Origin: an uncultured Clostridia bacterium
Lineage (GTDB): Bacteria > Bacillota > Clostridia > Christensenellales > UBA1242
NCBI GenBank assembly: GCA_944383915.1
Contig: CALWRJ010000007.1
Span: forward strand, 1 to 62,653
Direction of reading: 5' to 3'
DNA length: 62,653 nt
Both the position numbers and the translations under genes were made by a program. The notes beneath the pieces are model-generated. The model saw nothing but the letters and a program-made list of their open reading frames with translations. It ran no database searches and was not told the origin of the DNA. Positions 18,349 to 27,900 of this stretch are shown piece after piece. How positions within the stretch are numbered: the first letter of the stretch is position 1; every line of letters starts with the position of its first letter.

Positions 18349-18795
18349 AATTAGAAATTAGGAATTAGGAATTAGGAATTAAGGCTAAAATTAATTAGGA
18401 ATTAGAAATTAGGAATTAGGAATTAAGGTTGGGTATATTCAAAGGGTATTGTACTCGCCGTAGGCTTAATGAGCCAGCGGGGGCTCTATCCCCGCCGCTG
18501 TCCGCGTAGGACATAAATAATAATAATAATAATAATTAGCAATTAGCAGTTACGGCTGTACGCTTCGCCTATGGCTTCGCTTAATTTTGAATTAGGAATT
18601 TTGAATTTTGAATTATGGCAGGAAATATCAAAATTATTATTTTATACCCAGCAATAATTGCTAATTGCTCATTGCTAATTGCTAATTTGAGCGAAGCGAA
18701 TAAAATTCCTAATTGCTAATTGCTAATTAATTTTAGCCTTAACTGCTAATTGCTAATTGCTAATTGCTAATTAATTTTGAATTTGTTAAATTCAA
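18349..18795. repeat. Heptamer composite repeat, copy B (longest), with GC-rich hairpin module
   Basis: About 450 bases between convergent genes. It has GGAATTA runs at 18352-18425 and a TTGGGTATATTC core at 18429. A GC-rich module (18440-18515) contains a palindromic block GCGGGGGCTCTATCCCCGC, then a TAA trinucleotide run. GCTAATT runs follow, with a second core TATACCCAGCAATAATTGC at 18642 in inverted orientation. The linker GAGCGAAGCGAATAAAATT matches other copies. Confidence 0.85.
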
Positions 18796-18800
18796 AATTA

Positions 18801-18833
18801 AAAATTTCGCCTTAAACTAAAGCGAAATTTTTT
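18801..18833 (-). terminator. Terminator of the 18859 gene
   Basis: AAAATTTCGC / GCGAAATTTT stem with a 10-base loop, T-run on both flanks. Confidence 0.75.
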
Positions 18834-18858
18834 TAAATATTATATTATTTTAGATTTA

Positions 18859-19860
18859 TTAACCGCCGTTTTGGACTGTTGTTGTTTGGTAACTTCCGTC
18901 AAACACATTTTTAATTAAGTATGCAGACGAACTTGTGTTTGTGTAGATAACCGCACCAACATAACCACCAATTACTGAACCGTGGTTTTCGTTGTAGTAA
19001 AGGGCGCTTGTGTTTGCGCTACCTGTCGAAATTGCCACAACCCCAGCCACTTGTGCTGTAGACTGCCCTCTAATACCAGCATTATTTACACATCTTGAAA
19101 TTAATCCATTAGTAATAGAACCAGCAATCGCACCGACATATTGCGTACCAGCCAAAGTGCCTGTAACTGTACCGCTACGAATTGTTAAGTCTTTGATTAC
19201 TCCGCCATTAAGTTGATTTACAATTCCGCCAAGATAGGTTCCATTTCCGCTAACAGAAATAGAGTTTATCGAGTGTCCGTTACCGTCTAAAATACCAGCA
19301 AACGAAGCAAGTGGAGTTGTAACAGAAGTAATATCGTTTCTCAAAATGTACATAACATTTGTGCTAGTTGTGTCGGTAATTTCGCTAAGTTGCGAAATGT
19401 AGTGAACATTAGCGCTCGGTATAAACATAGGCACATATTCGCGAGCAGTTACATCACTACCTGTAGAGTAAGTGCGCACGCGGATAGTTTCGTCTCCTGA
19501 AACTTTTGTCGATGTGCTAGTTTGCACCCAATATCCAAACACATACCCTGCATCAGCGATAGCAGAAATTTCATAATAAGTGCCTTCGCTATCACTTAAT
19601 GCTTCATAATAAACTGTACCATTTCCATTTGTTCCCGATACAAAATCATTTGGTGTCGCGTTTGGACCTGGTGCGATGTACCCGCCGCTGTCCGATTCGA
19701 TAACATTAGCGTCAGCCTGTTGAGAATTGTCAAGTGCTAAATTAGTCTTTGGTGAAGTTTGTGGTATGCAGAACACACACACAAGCGCAACAATTAGGCA
19801 AAGGGCAATCACCGTACCCATTACAATGCCAAAACGCGCAGTTGCAAATCTACCTAACAT
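18859..19860 (-). CDS. Surface-anchored GLUG-repeat protein, 333 aa
   Basis: An N-terminal hydrophobic anchor (residues 12-32, IVMGTVIALCLIVALVCVF) is followed by an InlB-like unit (GYVFGYWVQTS) and a beta-rich region with GLUG-type motifs: AGILDGNGHSINSISV, LGGIVNQLNGGVIKDL, VGAIAGSITNGLISR and VAGVVAISTG. GLUG repeats form beta-helix-like extracellular segments of adhesins and peptidases. The protein ends TVQNGG without sorting signal. AGGAGG precedes the ATG. It is a small relative of the 1526-aa protein at 44726-49306; it may be a shortened paralogue. Confidence 0.75.
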   Translation of the reverse strand: MLGRFATARFGIVMGTVIALCLIVALVCVFCIPQTSPKTNLALDNSQQADANVIESDSGGYIAPGPNATPNDFVSGTNGNGTVYYEALSDSEGTYYEISAIADAGYVFGYWVQTSTSTKVSGDETIRVRTYSTGSDVTAREYVPMFIPSANVHYISQLSEITDTTSTNVMYILRNDITSVTTPLASFAGILDGNGHSINSISVSGNGTYLGGIVNQLNGGVIKDLTIRSGTVTGTLAGTQYVGAIAGSITNGLISRCVNNAGIRGQSTAQVAGVVAISTGSANTSALYYNENHGSVIGGYVGAVIYTNTSSSAYLIKNVFDGSYQTTTVQNGG

Positions 19861-20237
19861 ACAGTCCTCCTAAAACTATAAGTTATTTTAAACAAATTTT
19901 GTTTAAATATGCGCAAATCTAAAATAAAGTAAGTACTATAAATTCCAGAAATCTCGAATGAAATTTGTGGAATAATTTAGACAGCCCTCGGCTTACATAC
20001 GGGGCTAAATATTCTTTAATAAAAGAATATCATTGTAATTTTATACTATCGCGTGTTAATTTGTCAAACAAATTAAATTAAATCTAACAAAATTTTCAAA
20101 ATTTAGCGAAAATTATCAAAAATTACTCTAAAAATGACTTTTTTTATTAAAAAAAGGATAAAATTAATACAAAAATTACATCAAGAAACAAAATATTTTA
20201 CTAAAAATTATAAATTGTAAAATTTGGCGCAATTTAT
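19861..20237. other. Divergent AT-rich spacer
   Basis: Between the GLUG protein gene (left) and the PPDK-like gene (right). The only structure seen is a short hairpin AGCCC...GGGCT at 19983-20006 on the GLUG-gene side, possibly in its leader. A TTGGAA / TATAAT pair at 20238-20267 serves the PPDK-like gene. Confidence 0.45.
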
Positions 20238-20267
20238 TTGGAATTTTGACTCGTTATTTGGTATAAT
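20238..20267 (+). promoter_or_regulatory. Promoter of the PPDK-like gene
   Basis: TTGGAA (20238-20243), 18-base spacer, TATAAT (20262-20267). AGAGGT at 20287 is the ribosome site for the ATG at 20298. Confidence 0.6.
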
Positions 20268-20297
20268 AATGTTAGAATTGATAAAAGAGGTAAGATA

Positions 20298-22898
20298 ATG
20301 GCAAAAAAATATGTATTTGATTTTACCGAAGGTGGTGTCGGTGATGTTGCACTTTTAGGAATTAAAGGAGGCAACCTTGCCGAAATGACTCAAATGGGTT
20401 TGCCCGTTCCTGTTGGTTTTAATATTACTACTGAAGGCTGTTTAAAATTAATCGGAGCAAACGGCGACTTCCCTACCGAACTTTTAGAGCAAATTTGGCG
20501 CGGGGTAAAGAAAATCGAGCGCGAAGTTAATCTAAACTTTGGCGATGCGGACAAGCCACTTTTATTTAGTATGCGCACGGGAGCAAGCACAAAGGTTAAA
20601 GGTCTTGCTAAAACGGTATTAAACATCGGTATCAATGACGAAATCGCCTCGCACATTATAAAATCTACGCGCAATTTGGTGTTTGGCTGGGATTTATACT
20701 GCCGATTTATTCACGACTACTGCATAATTGTTGCTGGTATCGACTCAAACGAAATTAGAGAAGCCGAAAATAAAATTCGCATAGACAATGCAGGTATTCC
20801 CGAACCTGAAATGCTCCAAAAGATAATTTCGCAGTATAAGAAAATTTACAGAAAATACAAAAAGACCGCCTTCCCGCAAGATGTTAAGACGCAATTAATC
20901 GAGTCAATAAAGGCAGGGCTATTAAGTTGGAACAGTGAGCAAGCCATCACCTACCGCCGAATGAACAATATTGACGACAATCTCGGTTGTGCTGTTTCAG
21001 TACAAGCAATGGTTTACGGTAATTACGATATGGAAAGCGGTGTCGGTGTTGCGCACACGCGCAATAATATAACTGGAGAAAATGAAATCGCTGGTGAATT
21101 TATCCGCAGGTCGCAAGATAAAAATATGCTCTCAAGCAAAGTAACCTATGATATGGCAGAACTTAAAAAAGAAAATCAGCCTATATATCTCGAACTAAAA
21201 AATTGCTGTCGCAAAATTGAGCACTTTTTCCAAGATATTATGACAATAGAATTTTGCTTGCAGTCAAACAAACTCTACATTATGCAAGTAGAAAAAGCAA
21301 AACGCACTCCCGAGGCATCAGTACGAAGCGCAATTGAAATGGCGAATGAGCACATTTTCAACCGCAAACTCGCTTTGCAAAGCGTAAAACCAAGCGGAAT
21401 AAGTGCTTTGCTACAACCAACCTTTGATTCGGAGCGCGAAAATTACGCAAGAGTGTTAGGCGAAGGCTTGTGCGCTTACCCAGGTTGTGCTAGCGGTGTC
21501 ATTGCCCTATCTAGTGCGATTGCACTTGAATATGCTGGCGAAGGCAAAAGCGTAATTTTGATTCGCGAAAGCACAAATTCAACTGATGCAGAAGGAATTG
21601 CCGCTTCAAGCGGATTAATCACTACAACTGGTGGTGCAACTTGTCACGCAAGTGTTACCGCGCGCAAAAAGGCTTTGCCTTGTATAACGAGTTGCAAGCG
21701 CCTAATTATTAATGAAAACACTCATACAATTAAACTTGGCGGAATGAACTATCACGAAGGCGACATAATAAGTTTTGACGCAACGCGCGGAGTAGTGTTC
21801 GGCGAGATGCTTCCTGTAACCGAACCAAAACTAAAAGGAAACCTCGGCACTCTTATTGATTGGGCGCGCCCTAGTGCGAATATGCCGATTTATGCCGATG
21901 CCGAAACTCCACAAAAAGTTAAACGCGCATATGACCTCGGCGCAATAGGAATTGGGCTTGTGCGTACTGAAAATATGTTTTTCACCGCAGAACGCCTTCT
22001 TGCAATGCGTAAATTTTTGCTCGCACCAGATAAAAAATTGAAAGAAAATGCCCTAAAAACCATGTTAAAAGGACACACTGCCGACTTTGTTGCACTATTT
22101 AGCGCTGTTGGAGATAAAGTTGTAAATGTTCGCCTTATGGACCCGCCTTTCCACAAGTTTTTACCAAATTCACAAAACACCTTGCGTGCGATTGCTCGTG
22201 ATTTAGGACTAAATTATGAAAGTATCCGCGAATCTGCCGATTCCCTACTTCAATCAAGTCCACAACTCGGCATTCGTGGTGCAAGATTATTAATATTATA
22301 CCCTGAACTTATCGAAATGCAGGTAACCGCTGTAATTAACGCGATTATCGAAGTGCGCCGTAGGACAAAACGCACACCAAAAGTTAACTTTGTTGTCCCG
22401 CTTGTTTCGATTATCCCTGAATTTGAAGCCATTTTTAGAATGATAAAGCGCACTGTTAAAAATTTGCAAGACAAAATCAAGTGGAATTTTGAGTACCAAA
22501 TTGGTTGTATGCTTGAGACTCCTAGGTCTTGTTTAATTGCGGGCAAACTTGCCGAGCGCGCCGACTTCTTGTGCTTTGGTACAACTGATTTAACGCAGTT
22601 TACCTTCGGTTATAGCCGTGACGACAGCACAAAATTCTTGCGCGAGTATTATGCGGAAAACTTAATTTTTAGTGACCCATTCTTTACAATCGACCAAAAC
22701 GGAGTATTTGAACTAATGCAAACGGCAGTAAACGCAGTTAGGGCGGTAAAACCTAAAATGCAAATTTGGTTAATGGGCAACACCGCCACCGATTCTACTT
22801 CCCTACGCCTTGCTCGCACCTTAGGAATAAACGCAATAAGTATTGCTCCAAACAAAGTCCCTGCTTGCATACTCGCCCAAGCCCAAACGAAAGAATGA
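20298..22898 (+). CDS. Pyruvate, phosphate dikinase-like protein with altered C-terminal active site
   Basis: 866 residues, the length of bacterial PPDK, with all three domains. The ATP-grasp domain has KGGNLAEM (23-30), SMRTGAS...TVLNIGIND (91-114), VSVQAMVYGN and GVGVAHTRN. The phosphohistidine domain has TTTGGATCHASVTAR with His450 at the swivelling His position. The TIM-barrel domain has LVRTENMFF, VRLMDPPFHKFLP, MLETPRS and FGTTDLTQFTFGYSRDD. Two pyruvate-site residues are changed. The usual Asn of GTNDLTQ is Thr763, and the CGEHGGDP catalytic-Cys block reads MGNTATDS (826-833), so the proton-donating Cys is Met. The first half-reaction (His phosphorylation) looks possible; pyruvate/PEP interconversion by the standard mechanism does not. 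It may be a repurposed paralogue. Monocistronic. Confidence 0.85.
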   Translation: MAKKYVFDFTEGGVGDVALLGIKGGNLAEMTQMGLPVPVGFNITTEGCLKLIGANGDFPTELLEQIWRGVKKIEREVNLNFGDADKPLLFSMRTGASTKVKGLAKTVLNIGINDEIASHIIKSTRNLVFGWDLYCRFIHDYCIIVAGIDSNEIREAENKIRIDNAGIPEPEMLQKIISQYKKIYRKYKKTAFPQDVKTQLIESIKAGLLSWNSEQAITYRRMNNIDDNLGCAVSVQAMVYGNYDMESGVGVAHTRNNITGENEIAGEFIRRSQDKNMLSSKVTYDMAELKKENQPIYLELKNCCRKIEHFFQDIMTIEFCLQSNKLYIMQVEKAKRTPEASVRSAIEMANEHIFNRKLALQSVKPSGISALLQPTFDSERENYARVLGEGLCAYPGCASGVIALSSAIALEYAGEGKSVILIRESTNSTDAEGIAASSGLITTTGGATCHASVTARKKALPCITSCKRLIINENTHTIKLGGMNYHEGDIISFDATRGVVFGEMLPVTEPKLKGNLGTLIDWARPSANMPIYADAETPQKVKRAYDLGAIGIGLVRTENMFFTAERLLAMRKFLLAPDKKLKENALKTMLKGHTADFVALFSAVGDKVVNVRLMDPPFHKFLPNSQNTLRAIARDLGLNYESIRESADSLLQSSPQLGIRGARLLILYPELIEMQVTAVINAIIEVRRRTKRTPKVNFVVPLVSIIPEFEAIFRMIKRTVKNLQDKIKWNFEYQIGCMLETPRSCLIAGKLAERADFLCFGTTDLTQFTFGYSRDDSTKFLREYYAENLIFSDPFFTIDQNGVFELMQTAVNAVRAVKPKMQIWLMGNTATDSTSLRLARTLGINAISIAPNKVPACILAQAQTKE

Positions 22899-22902
22899 AA
22901 AA

Positions 22903-23140
22903 TAATTAGGAATTAGAAATTAGGAATTAGGAGTTAAGGAGTTAAAATAAATAATATACCCAGCAATAATTCAAAATTCCTAATTCAAAGTTCAGCCGTG
23001 AGCCACTCACTTTGACAATATCTCTTACTTTCGGCTGGCTTTCCGTGTGCATTATTGCACACTTCAAGGCAAAATTGCGCTACGCGCATAGGCTTGCGCG
23101 CTAGCGCACAACAACTGCTAATTGCTAATTCTTGCGTAGC
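22903..23140. repeat. Heptamer composite repeat, copy C
   Basis: Between convergent genes. It contains GGAATTAG units, core TATACCCAGCAATAATTC at 22961, an inserted non-repeat module (22990-23070, AGCCG...CGGCT pair), GCGCTACGCGC palindromic linker, then GCTAATTGCTAATT. Confidence 0.8.
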
Positions 23141-23144
23141 AAGT

Positions 23145-23178
23145 AAAAAATACAACAGATTTTCCTGTTGTATTTTTA
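23145..23178. terminator. Bidirectional terminator
   Basis: AAAAATACAACAG / CTGTTGTATTTTT stem with 6-base loop; serves the leftward 24246 gene and, after the repeat, the PPDK-like gene. Confidence 0.85.
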
Positions 23179-23187
23179 AATTTTGTT

Positions 23188-24246
23188 TTATTTTTGTGCG
23201 CGGTCAATTATTCGAGTGTTGCGCTTTTCAAGATAATTTGGTAATCTTATGCCGATAATCAATACAATTATACCGATAATCGCGATGACGCCCAGCACAA
23301 TAATACTATTGAGCACGGTTAAATTGTTAAATTCAATAGACCTGTTGTCTTGCATATAGTATACACTAGTAATTCTATCGTAACCGTTTGGAATATTGCG
23401 GTCAGCCGAAACTCTATAACTTTCGTTTTCGTCAATTTCATCAATATTTATTTGTATTCGTCTAACTTGCTCTTGCGCGTTTGCAACCTCGATAACGATG
23501 GTTATATCCTCTACATCATCACCTGTTGAATTTCGAATTACGCCTGTTATATGAGCATTAGTGCCATTATCTTGCTTGATTGAGAAGTCATTTTCAAGAG
23601 TAAGATTTGATTTAGGAAGCATCATCATACAAAGCCCTGCAGCAATTCCTATAATTATAAAAATTACCCCAAGTAAAATTGTAAAAATAGAGTATCGATT
23701 TATGCGTTTATCACTAACAGGTTTTGAAATACGATAACGGCGTTTTAAGACATTCTTATCCATAAAATTAATGTCATCAGGAAAATCATACGGATAAAGG
23801 TTGCCTTTCACCCTTTTATAATAGTCTTGCATTATTTCAAACATTGTTGCACGGTCCTCAGGGCCAGCCACTCGCATCGCCTTTATATATGGCTCTTCAT
23901 AATAATGCGGATAAGCCATTGTTAAGTCCCCTGTGTACACTTTTACAAGTCCAAACCAACCGCGACAGTCCGCGGGATCTAAATCAACCGCCTTATTAAA
24001 TGCTTCCTCCGCCTTCTCCCACTCGTCTAGCGACAAGAAAGTTTCACCATTTTTGAGATAATCATCAATATCGCGCTCATTTGAATAAATATTTTTAGTT
24101 ATGTTTTGAATGTTATTGTTTACATATTGAATATTGTCTTGATTTTTCTCATATTTTGAGCCACAATAAGCGCAAATATATGTCCCGTCTGGCTGAATAG
24201 TCAAATCAGAACCACAATTTTTGCACTTCAATTCCACATGTTCCAT
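23188..24246 (-). CDS. Zinc-ribbon/TPR membrane protein, 352 aa
   Basis: The N-terminal zinc ribbon (CKNCGS ... CAYCGSKYEK, within the first 35 residues) is followed by a TPR-like pair (FLSLDEWEKAEEAFNKAVDL), a long soluble stretch, a membrane segment (SIFTILLGVIFIIIGIAAG), an approximately 90-residue beta-rich extracytoplasmic domain (IKQDNGTNAHITGVIRNSTG, resembling a FxLYD-type domain), and a second membrane segment near the C-terminus. I place the start at the ATG at 24246 because GGGGGAAG lies just upstream; a TTG 12 bases earlier would sit inside that ribosome site. Proteins of this layout are common in clostridia without known function. Confidence 0.7.
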   Translation of the reverse strand: MEHVELKCKNCGSDLTIQPDGTYICAYCGSKYEKNQDNIQYVNNNIQNITKNIYSNERDIDDYLKNGETFLSLDEWEKAEEAFNKAVDLDPADCRGWFGLVKVYTGDLTMAYPHYYEEPYIKAMRVAGPEDRATMFEIMQDYYKRVKGNLYPYDFPDDINFMDKNVLKRRYRISKPVSDKRINRYSIFTILLGVIFIIIGIAAGLCMMMLPKSNLTLENDFSIKQDNGTNAHITGVIRNSTGDDVEDITIVIEVANAQEQVRRIQINIDEIDENESYRVSADRNIPNGYDRITSVYYMQDNRSIEFNNLTVLNSIIVLGVIAIIGIIVLIIGIRLPNYLEKRNTRIIDRAQK

Positions 24247-24394
24247 AACTTCCCCCAAGTGTTTTCTTTTATTAGAATATCACAAAATACTTATTTTTGT
24301 AAATAAAAAAAGCACACTCTATTGTATTTTTTGAGATTTTTCAACAAAAAAACACCACAAAGTACGCTTTGCTACTTTGTGGAATTTTGAAATT

Positions 24395-24531
24395 AAAGAA
24401 GGTATTATCAAAATAAATAATATACCCAGCAATAACTGCTAATTGCTAATTGCTAATTGCTAATTTGAGCGTAGCGAGTAAAATTCCTAATTTGCGCTAC
24501 GCGCAAGCCTATGTGCGCTAGCGCACGCGCG
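24395..24531. repeat. Heptamer composite repeat, copy D
   Basis: Directly abuts the typA stop codon. It has core TATACCCAGCAATAACTGC (24421), four GCTAATT units, the linker GAGCGTAGCGAGTAAAATT, then GC palindromes GCGCTACGCGC and GTGCGCTAGCGCAC. No separate terminator for typA is visible, so the palindromes may serve as one. Confidence 0.8.
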
Positions 24532-26364
24532 TTAATTGTTGTTCTTTGCGCGGAAGTGTTCTTTTGCGCGTTTGTCGTGGTCGAGAATAATTTTACGCAA
24601 ACGGATACTTTGTGGAGTTACTTCGAGCAACTCGTCATCGTTTAAAAACTCGATCGCTTTTTCAAGGCTCATCTTTTTTGGTGGAATAAGACGAAGCGCG
24701 TCATCGGAAGCACACGAACGCATATTACTCAACTGTTTACGCTTGCAAACATTTACGACCAAATCCTCACCACGAGGGTTTTCACCAACAATCATACCGC
24801 CGTAAACTTTATCGCCAACGCTTACAAAAAGCGTTCCGCGTTCTTGCGCGTTTGCAAGTCCGTAACCGATACATTCGCCTGTTTCGTGAGCAACAAGCGC
24901 GCCACAACTACGGCGCTCGATATCGCCCTTATAGTAATCGTAACCATAATGTACGCTAGACATTACGCCTTCGCCCTTTGTATCTGTTAAAAATTCGGAC
25001 TTATATCCAAACAATCCGCGACTTGGAATCAAAAATTCAAGACGCGTACGCGAACCCTGTGGTTTCATTTCAACAAGTTCACCTTTGCGAATTCCCATTT
25101 TGGACATAATCGTACCCACACAATCATCAGGCACATCAACAACCAACTTATCAATAGGCTCCATTTTTTTGCCATTTTCATCATATTTAAATAAAACTTT
25201 TGGCATCGAAACTTGAAATTCGTATCCTTCACGGCGCATATTTTCAATTAAAATCGACAAGTGCATTTCACCGCGCCCACGCACCTTAAACGCGTCTGTC
25301 GAATCAGTGTCCTCAACTCTTAGCGAAAGGTCGCGCACGGTCTCACGATACAAACGGTCGCGCAAGTGCCTACTTGTAACAAACTTTCCTTCTTTTCCAG
25401 CAAAAGGACTGTCATTTACCATAAAAGTCATTTCAACGCTCGGCTCGCTGATTTTTACAAATTCGAGTGGCGCAACACTTTCATCACTACAAACAGTGTC
25501 CCCAATCATAATATCACCAAGCCCAGCCACGCACACGATATCGCCAGCAGAAACTTCGTTTACTTCGGCTTTTTTCATACCGTCAAAGACAAACAACTGT
25601 TGCACGCGCAAACGCTCGCGCTTGTTTTCATCGTGATAATTTTTTACAACTACGCTTTCGCCGACTTTGATTTTACCATTTTCAATTTTACCAACTGCAA
25701 GTTTGCCTAAAAAGTCATTGTGCTCGGTGTTACTAACCAACATCTGTAAAGGCGCATTTTCATCACCGCTCGGTGCTGGAATGTGATTTATAATTGTTTC
25801 AAAAAGCGGTTGCATATCAGCGCCTTGTTCATCGCGTTTTAAACTAGAAATACCAAGTCTTGCCGAAGCATAAACAACAGGACTTGCTAACTGGTCGTCA
25901 TTTGCGTTTAGGTCAAATAGAAGTTCGAGTACTTCGTCCTCAACTTCGGGAATACGCGCATCTGGGCGGTCAATTTTGTTGATAACAATTATAACTTTTA
26001 AATTAAGTGCCAACGCCTTGTCAAGCACAAAACGAGTTTGTGGCATTGTGCCTTCGAATGCATCAACTACAAGCAAAACGCCGTCCACCATTTTTAGCGC
26101 ACGCTCAACTTCGCCCCCAAAGTCCGTGTGCCCTGGAGTGTCGATAACATTAATTTTGTAATCTTTGTAGTGGATACTTGCGTTTTTTGCTAGTATTGTA
26201 ATACCGCGCTCACGCTCCAACGCGTTTGAGTCCATAACGCGATCACTAACTTCTTGATTAGCACGAAAAACGCCACCTTGCTTTAATAGTTCATTTACTA
26301 GACTCGTTTTACCGTGGTCAACGTGAGCAATTATTGCAATATTCCTAATTTTTTCTTTGTTCAT
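24532..26364 (-). CDS. typA: Ribosome-associated GTPase TypA/BipA
   Basis: A translational GTPase that binds the ribosome and helps assembly and stress adaptation. From the chosen start (610 aa) the G1 motif AHVDHGKT lies at 13-20, followed by the switch region [23 protein letters not shown] (G3) and NKIDRPDA (G4). Then come EF-G-like domains II, III ([18 protein letters not shown]) and V, and the TypA-specific C-terminal domain with [13 protein letters not shown] and the end region [11 protein letters not shown] start at the ATG at 26364 because GGGAAGGTAG precedes it; the frame extends 10 codons further without a ribosome site. Its leader carries a terminator-like hairpin. Confidence 0.95.
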   Translation of the reverse strand: MNKEKIRNIAIIAHVDHGKTSLVNELLKQGGVFRANQEVSDRVMDSNALERERGITILAKNASIHYKDYKINVIDTPGHTDFGGEVERALKMVDGVLLVVDAFEGTMPQTRFVLDKALALNLKVIIVINKIDRPDARIPEVEDEVLELLFDLNANDDQLASPVVYASARLGISSLKRDEQGADMQPLFETIINHIPAPSGDENAPLQMLVSNTEHNDFLGKLAVGKIENGKIKVGESVVVKNYHDENKRERLRVQQLFVFDGMKKAEVNEVSAGDIVCVAGLGDIMIGDTVCSDESVAPLEFVKISEPSVEMTFMVNDSPFAGKEGKFVTSRHLRDRLYRETVRDLSLRVEDTDSTDAFKVRGRGEMHLSILIENMRREGYEFQVSMPKVLFKYDENGKKMEPIDKLVVDVPDDCVGTIMSKMGIRKGELVEMKPQGSRTRLEFLIPSRGLFGYKSEFLTDTKGEGVMSSVHYGYDYYKGDIERRSCGALVAHETGECIGYGLANAQERGTLFVSVGDKVYGGMIVGENPRGEDLVVNVCKRKQLSNMRSCASDDALRLIPPKKMSLEKAIEFLNDDELLEVTPQSIRLRKIILDHDKRAKEHFRAKNNN

Positions 26365-26383
26365 TTTATCTACCTTCCCAATA

Positions 26384-26410
26384 AAAAACAACAAGAGCGT
26401 TTTACGCTCT
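26384..26410 (-). terminator. Terminator-like hairpin in the typA leader
   Basis: On the minus strand AGAGCG-taaa-CGCTCT is followed by TTGTTGTTTTTT. It lies 20 bases upstream of the typA start and starts about 3 bases after the predicted typA transcription start. It could end the mnmE transcript, stabilise the typA 5' end, or attenuate typA. Confidence 0.6.
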
Positions 26411-26419
26411 GTCTATAAG

Positions 26420-26449
26420 TTTATAAATTTATTTTATCACAACAAACAA
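26420..26449 (-). promoter_or_regulatory. Promoter of typA
   Basis: On the minus strand TTGTTT (26449-26444), 18-base spacer, TATAAA (26425-26420). It would start transcription near 26413. Confidence 0.5.
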
Positions 26450-26598
26450 CAATAATCAATACATTTTTAACCACAATTTAAACTTTTTAGCAAAATAATA
26501 TGTAAAACTCGCAAAAAAATCACCACTTTAAATAATATTTAAGTATTTCTACCTTTTTAAATAATGTTTTAGGCGTTTTCTACTATCAGCTAAATTTG

Positions 26599-27900
26599 CT
26601 ATTTCCCTAAACAAAAACGCGAGAAAATTTCACTAATTATATGCTCGTTTGCGGTCGTTCCCGTGATTTCGCCCAGTGCGTTCCAAGCCTGCATAAGAGT
26701 TACTGCTAGGCAGTCAAGGGGGGCAGTATTGCAACTCTCAATTGTGCTATATAGCGCTTCTTTTGCTCTACGCAAACACTCAATATGGCGAGTGTTAGTG
26801 AGCAAAATTTCATTGTTTACAAGTTCGCTATCGACTGTTTTATCAAAAATAATTTGTTTAAGTTTATCTATATTTTTGCCTGTTTTTGCGCTAACTACTA
26901 TATCAAAATTGCCTTTAATTTCACCTAAATCTGCCTTATTTTGTACAAATAGCACATTGTTGTTATCAATTTTAGGTAATTCAATTTCTTTATCGGTAAC
27001 AAATACAACTAAATCAGCACTTTTTATTTCATCGCGAGCGCGTGAAATGCCCACACTTTCGACCACATCTCCCGTTTCGCGAAGCCCAGCCGTATCCGTT
27101 ATGTTAAAGAGCATACCATTAAATTCGTAACTTTCGCTAATTGTATCACGAGTCGTGCCTGCTATATCGGTAACAATTGCGCGGTCGTAGCCAATAAGCG
27201 CGTTAAGAAGGCTACTTTTCCCAACATTCGTTTCACCAGCCAGCACGACTTTTACGCCATTTTTCACCTTAACACCTGTTGAAGCAGTGGCAAGCGCGCG
27301 GTCTATATCAAATGCTAGATGAGAACAAATTTCACTAACCTTATTTGCTGTAATATATTCGATATCGTGTTCGGGATAATCAAGCGCGACATTTACCTCG
27401 CAAATGCAATCAGTAAGGCTGTCTTGAATTTTAGACACAAAATCTCCTAATGCTCCGTGCATAAGGCGAGAACCAGCGCGAAGGGCGGTAAGGCTATTTG
27501 CGTTTATCATATCAATAATACCTTCGGCTTGGCTCATATCCATTCGCCCATTCAAAACTGCGCGTTTGCTAAATTCTCCACGCTCGGCAAGGCGCGCCCC
27601 ACATTCAATTAGCGCGTTGACAACTGCATTACTTAAATAATACCCGCCGTGAATTTGCAACTCTACAACATCTTCCCCTGTAAAACTCTTTGGCGCAGGA
27701 AAATAAAGCCCTATGCAGTCATCGGTAACCTTATTAAATGTAAGTTTTCCAAAAATCGCTTTTCGCGGTTCGGGAACACCTTTTTTAAAAGGCTCGAAAA
27801 TGCGTGAAGCGATTTCCAACGCCTTATCTCCGCTTATACGAACGATTGCGACTCCACCATTTCCAACAGGGGTGGCAACCGCACAAATAGTTTCAGCCAT
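26599..27900 (-). CDS. mnmE: tRNA modification GTPase MnmE
   Basis: Works with MnmG to build the 5-carboxymethylaminomethyl group on U34 of several tRNAs. 433 residues, slightly shorter than usual. It has the N-terminal folate-binding domain (ICAVATPVGNGGVAIVRISG), the helical domain with inserted G domain: G1 GETNVGKSS (222-230), G2 TDIAGTTRD (244-252), G3 DTAG (269-272), G4 NKAD, and the invariant C-terminal CLGK (430-433) whose Cys is needed for activity. It sits 23 kb from mnmG, whereas in most Bacillota it adjoins it. DnaA-box-like sequences lie upstream. It probably has its own promoter. Confidence 0.95.
   Translation of the reverse strand: MAETICAVATPVGNGGVAIVRISGDKALEIASRIFEPFKKGVPEPRKAIFGKLTFNKVTDDCIGLYFPAPKSFTGEDVVELQIHGGYYLSNAVVNALIECGARLAERGEFSKRAVLNGRMDMSQAEGIIDMINANSLTALRAGSRLMHGALGDFVSKIQDSLTDCICEVNVALDYPEHDIEYITANKVSEICSHLAFDIDRALATASTGVKVKNGVKVVLAGETNVGKSSLLNALIGYDRAIVTDIAGTTRDTISESYEFNGMLFNITDTAGLRETGDVVESVGISRARDEIKSADLVVFVTDKEIELPKIDNNNVLFVQNKADLGEIKGNFDIVVSAKTGKNIDKLKQIIFDKTVDSELVNNEILLTNTRHIECLRRAKEALYSTIESCNTAPLDCLAVTLMQAWNALGEITGTTANEHIISEIFSRFCLGK

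Noticed and set aside
18349-18795. CRISPR array reading of the regularly repeated heptamers
   Set aside because: Units are 7 bases and contiguous, with no unique 30-40 base spacers and no cas genes nearby.
19983-20006. Riboswitch in the GLUG-gene leader (AGCCC/GGGCT hairpin)
   Set aside because: Only one short stem is visible and no conserved riboswitch core is recognisable; recorded only as a small hairpin.
24247-24258. Upstream TTG start for the zinc-ribbon/TPR gene
   Set aside because: The TTG lies inside the GGGGG ribosome site that serves the ATG at 24246.
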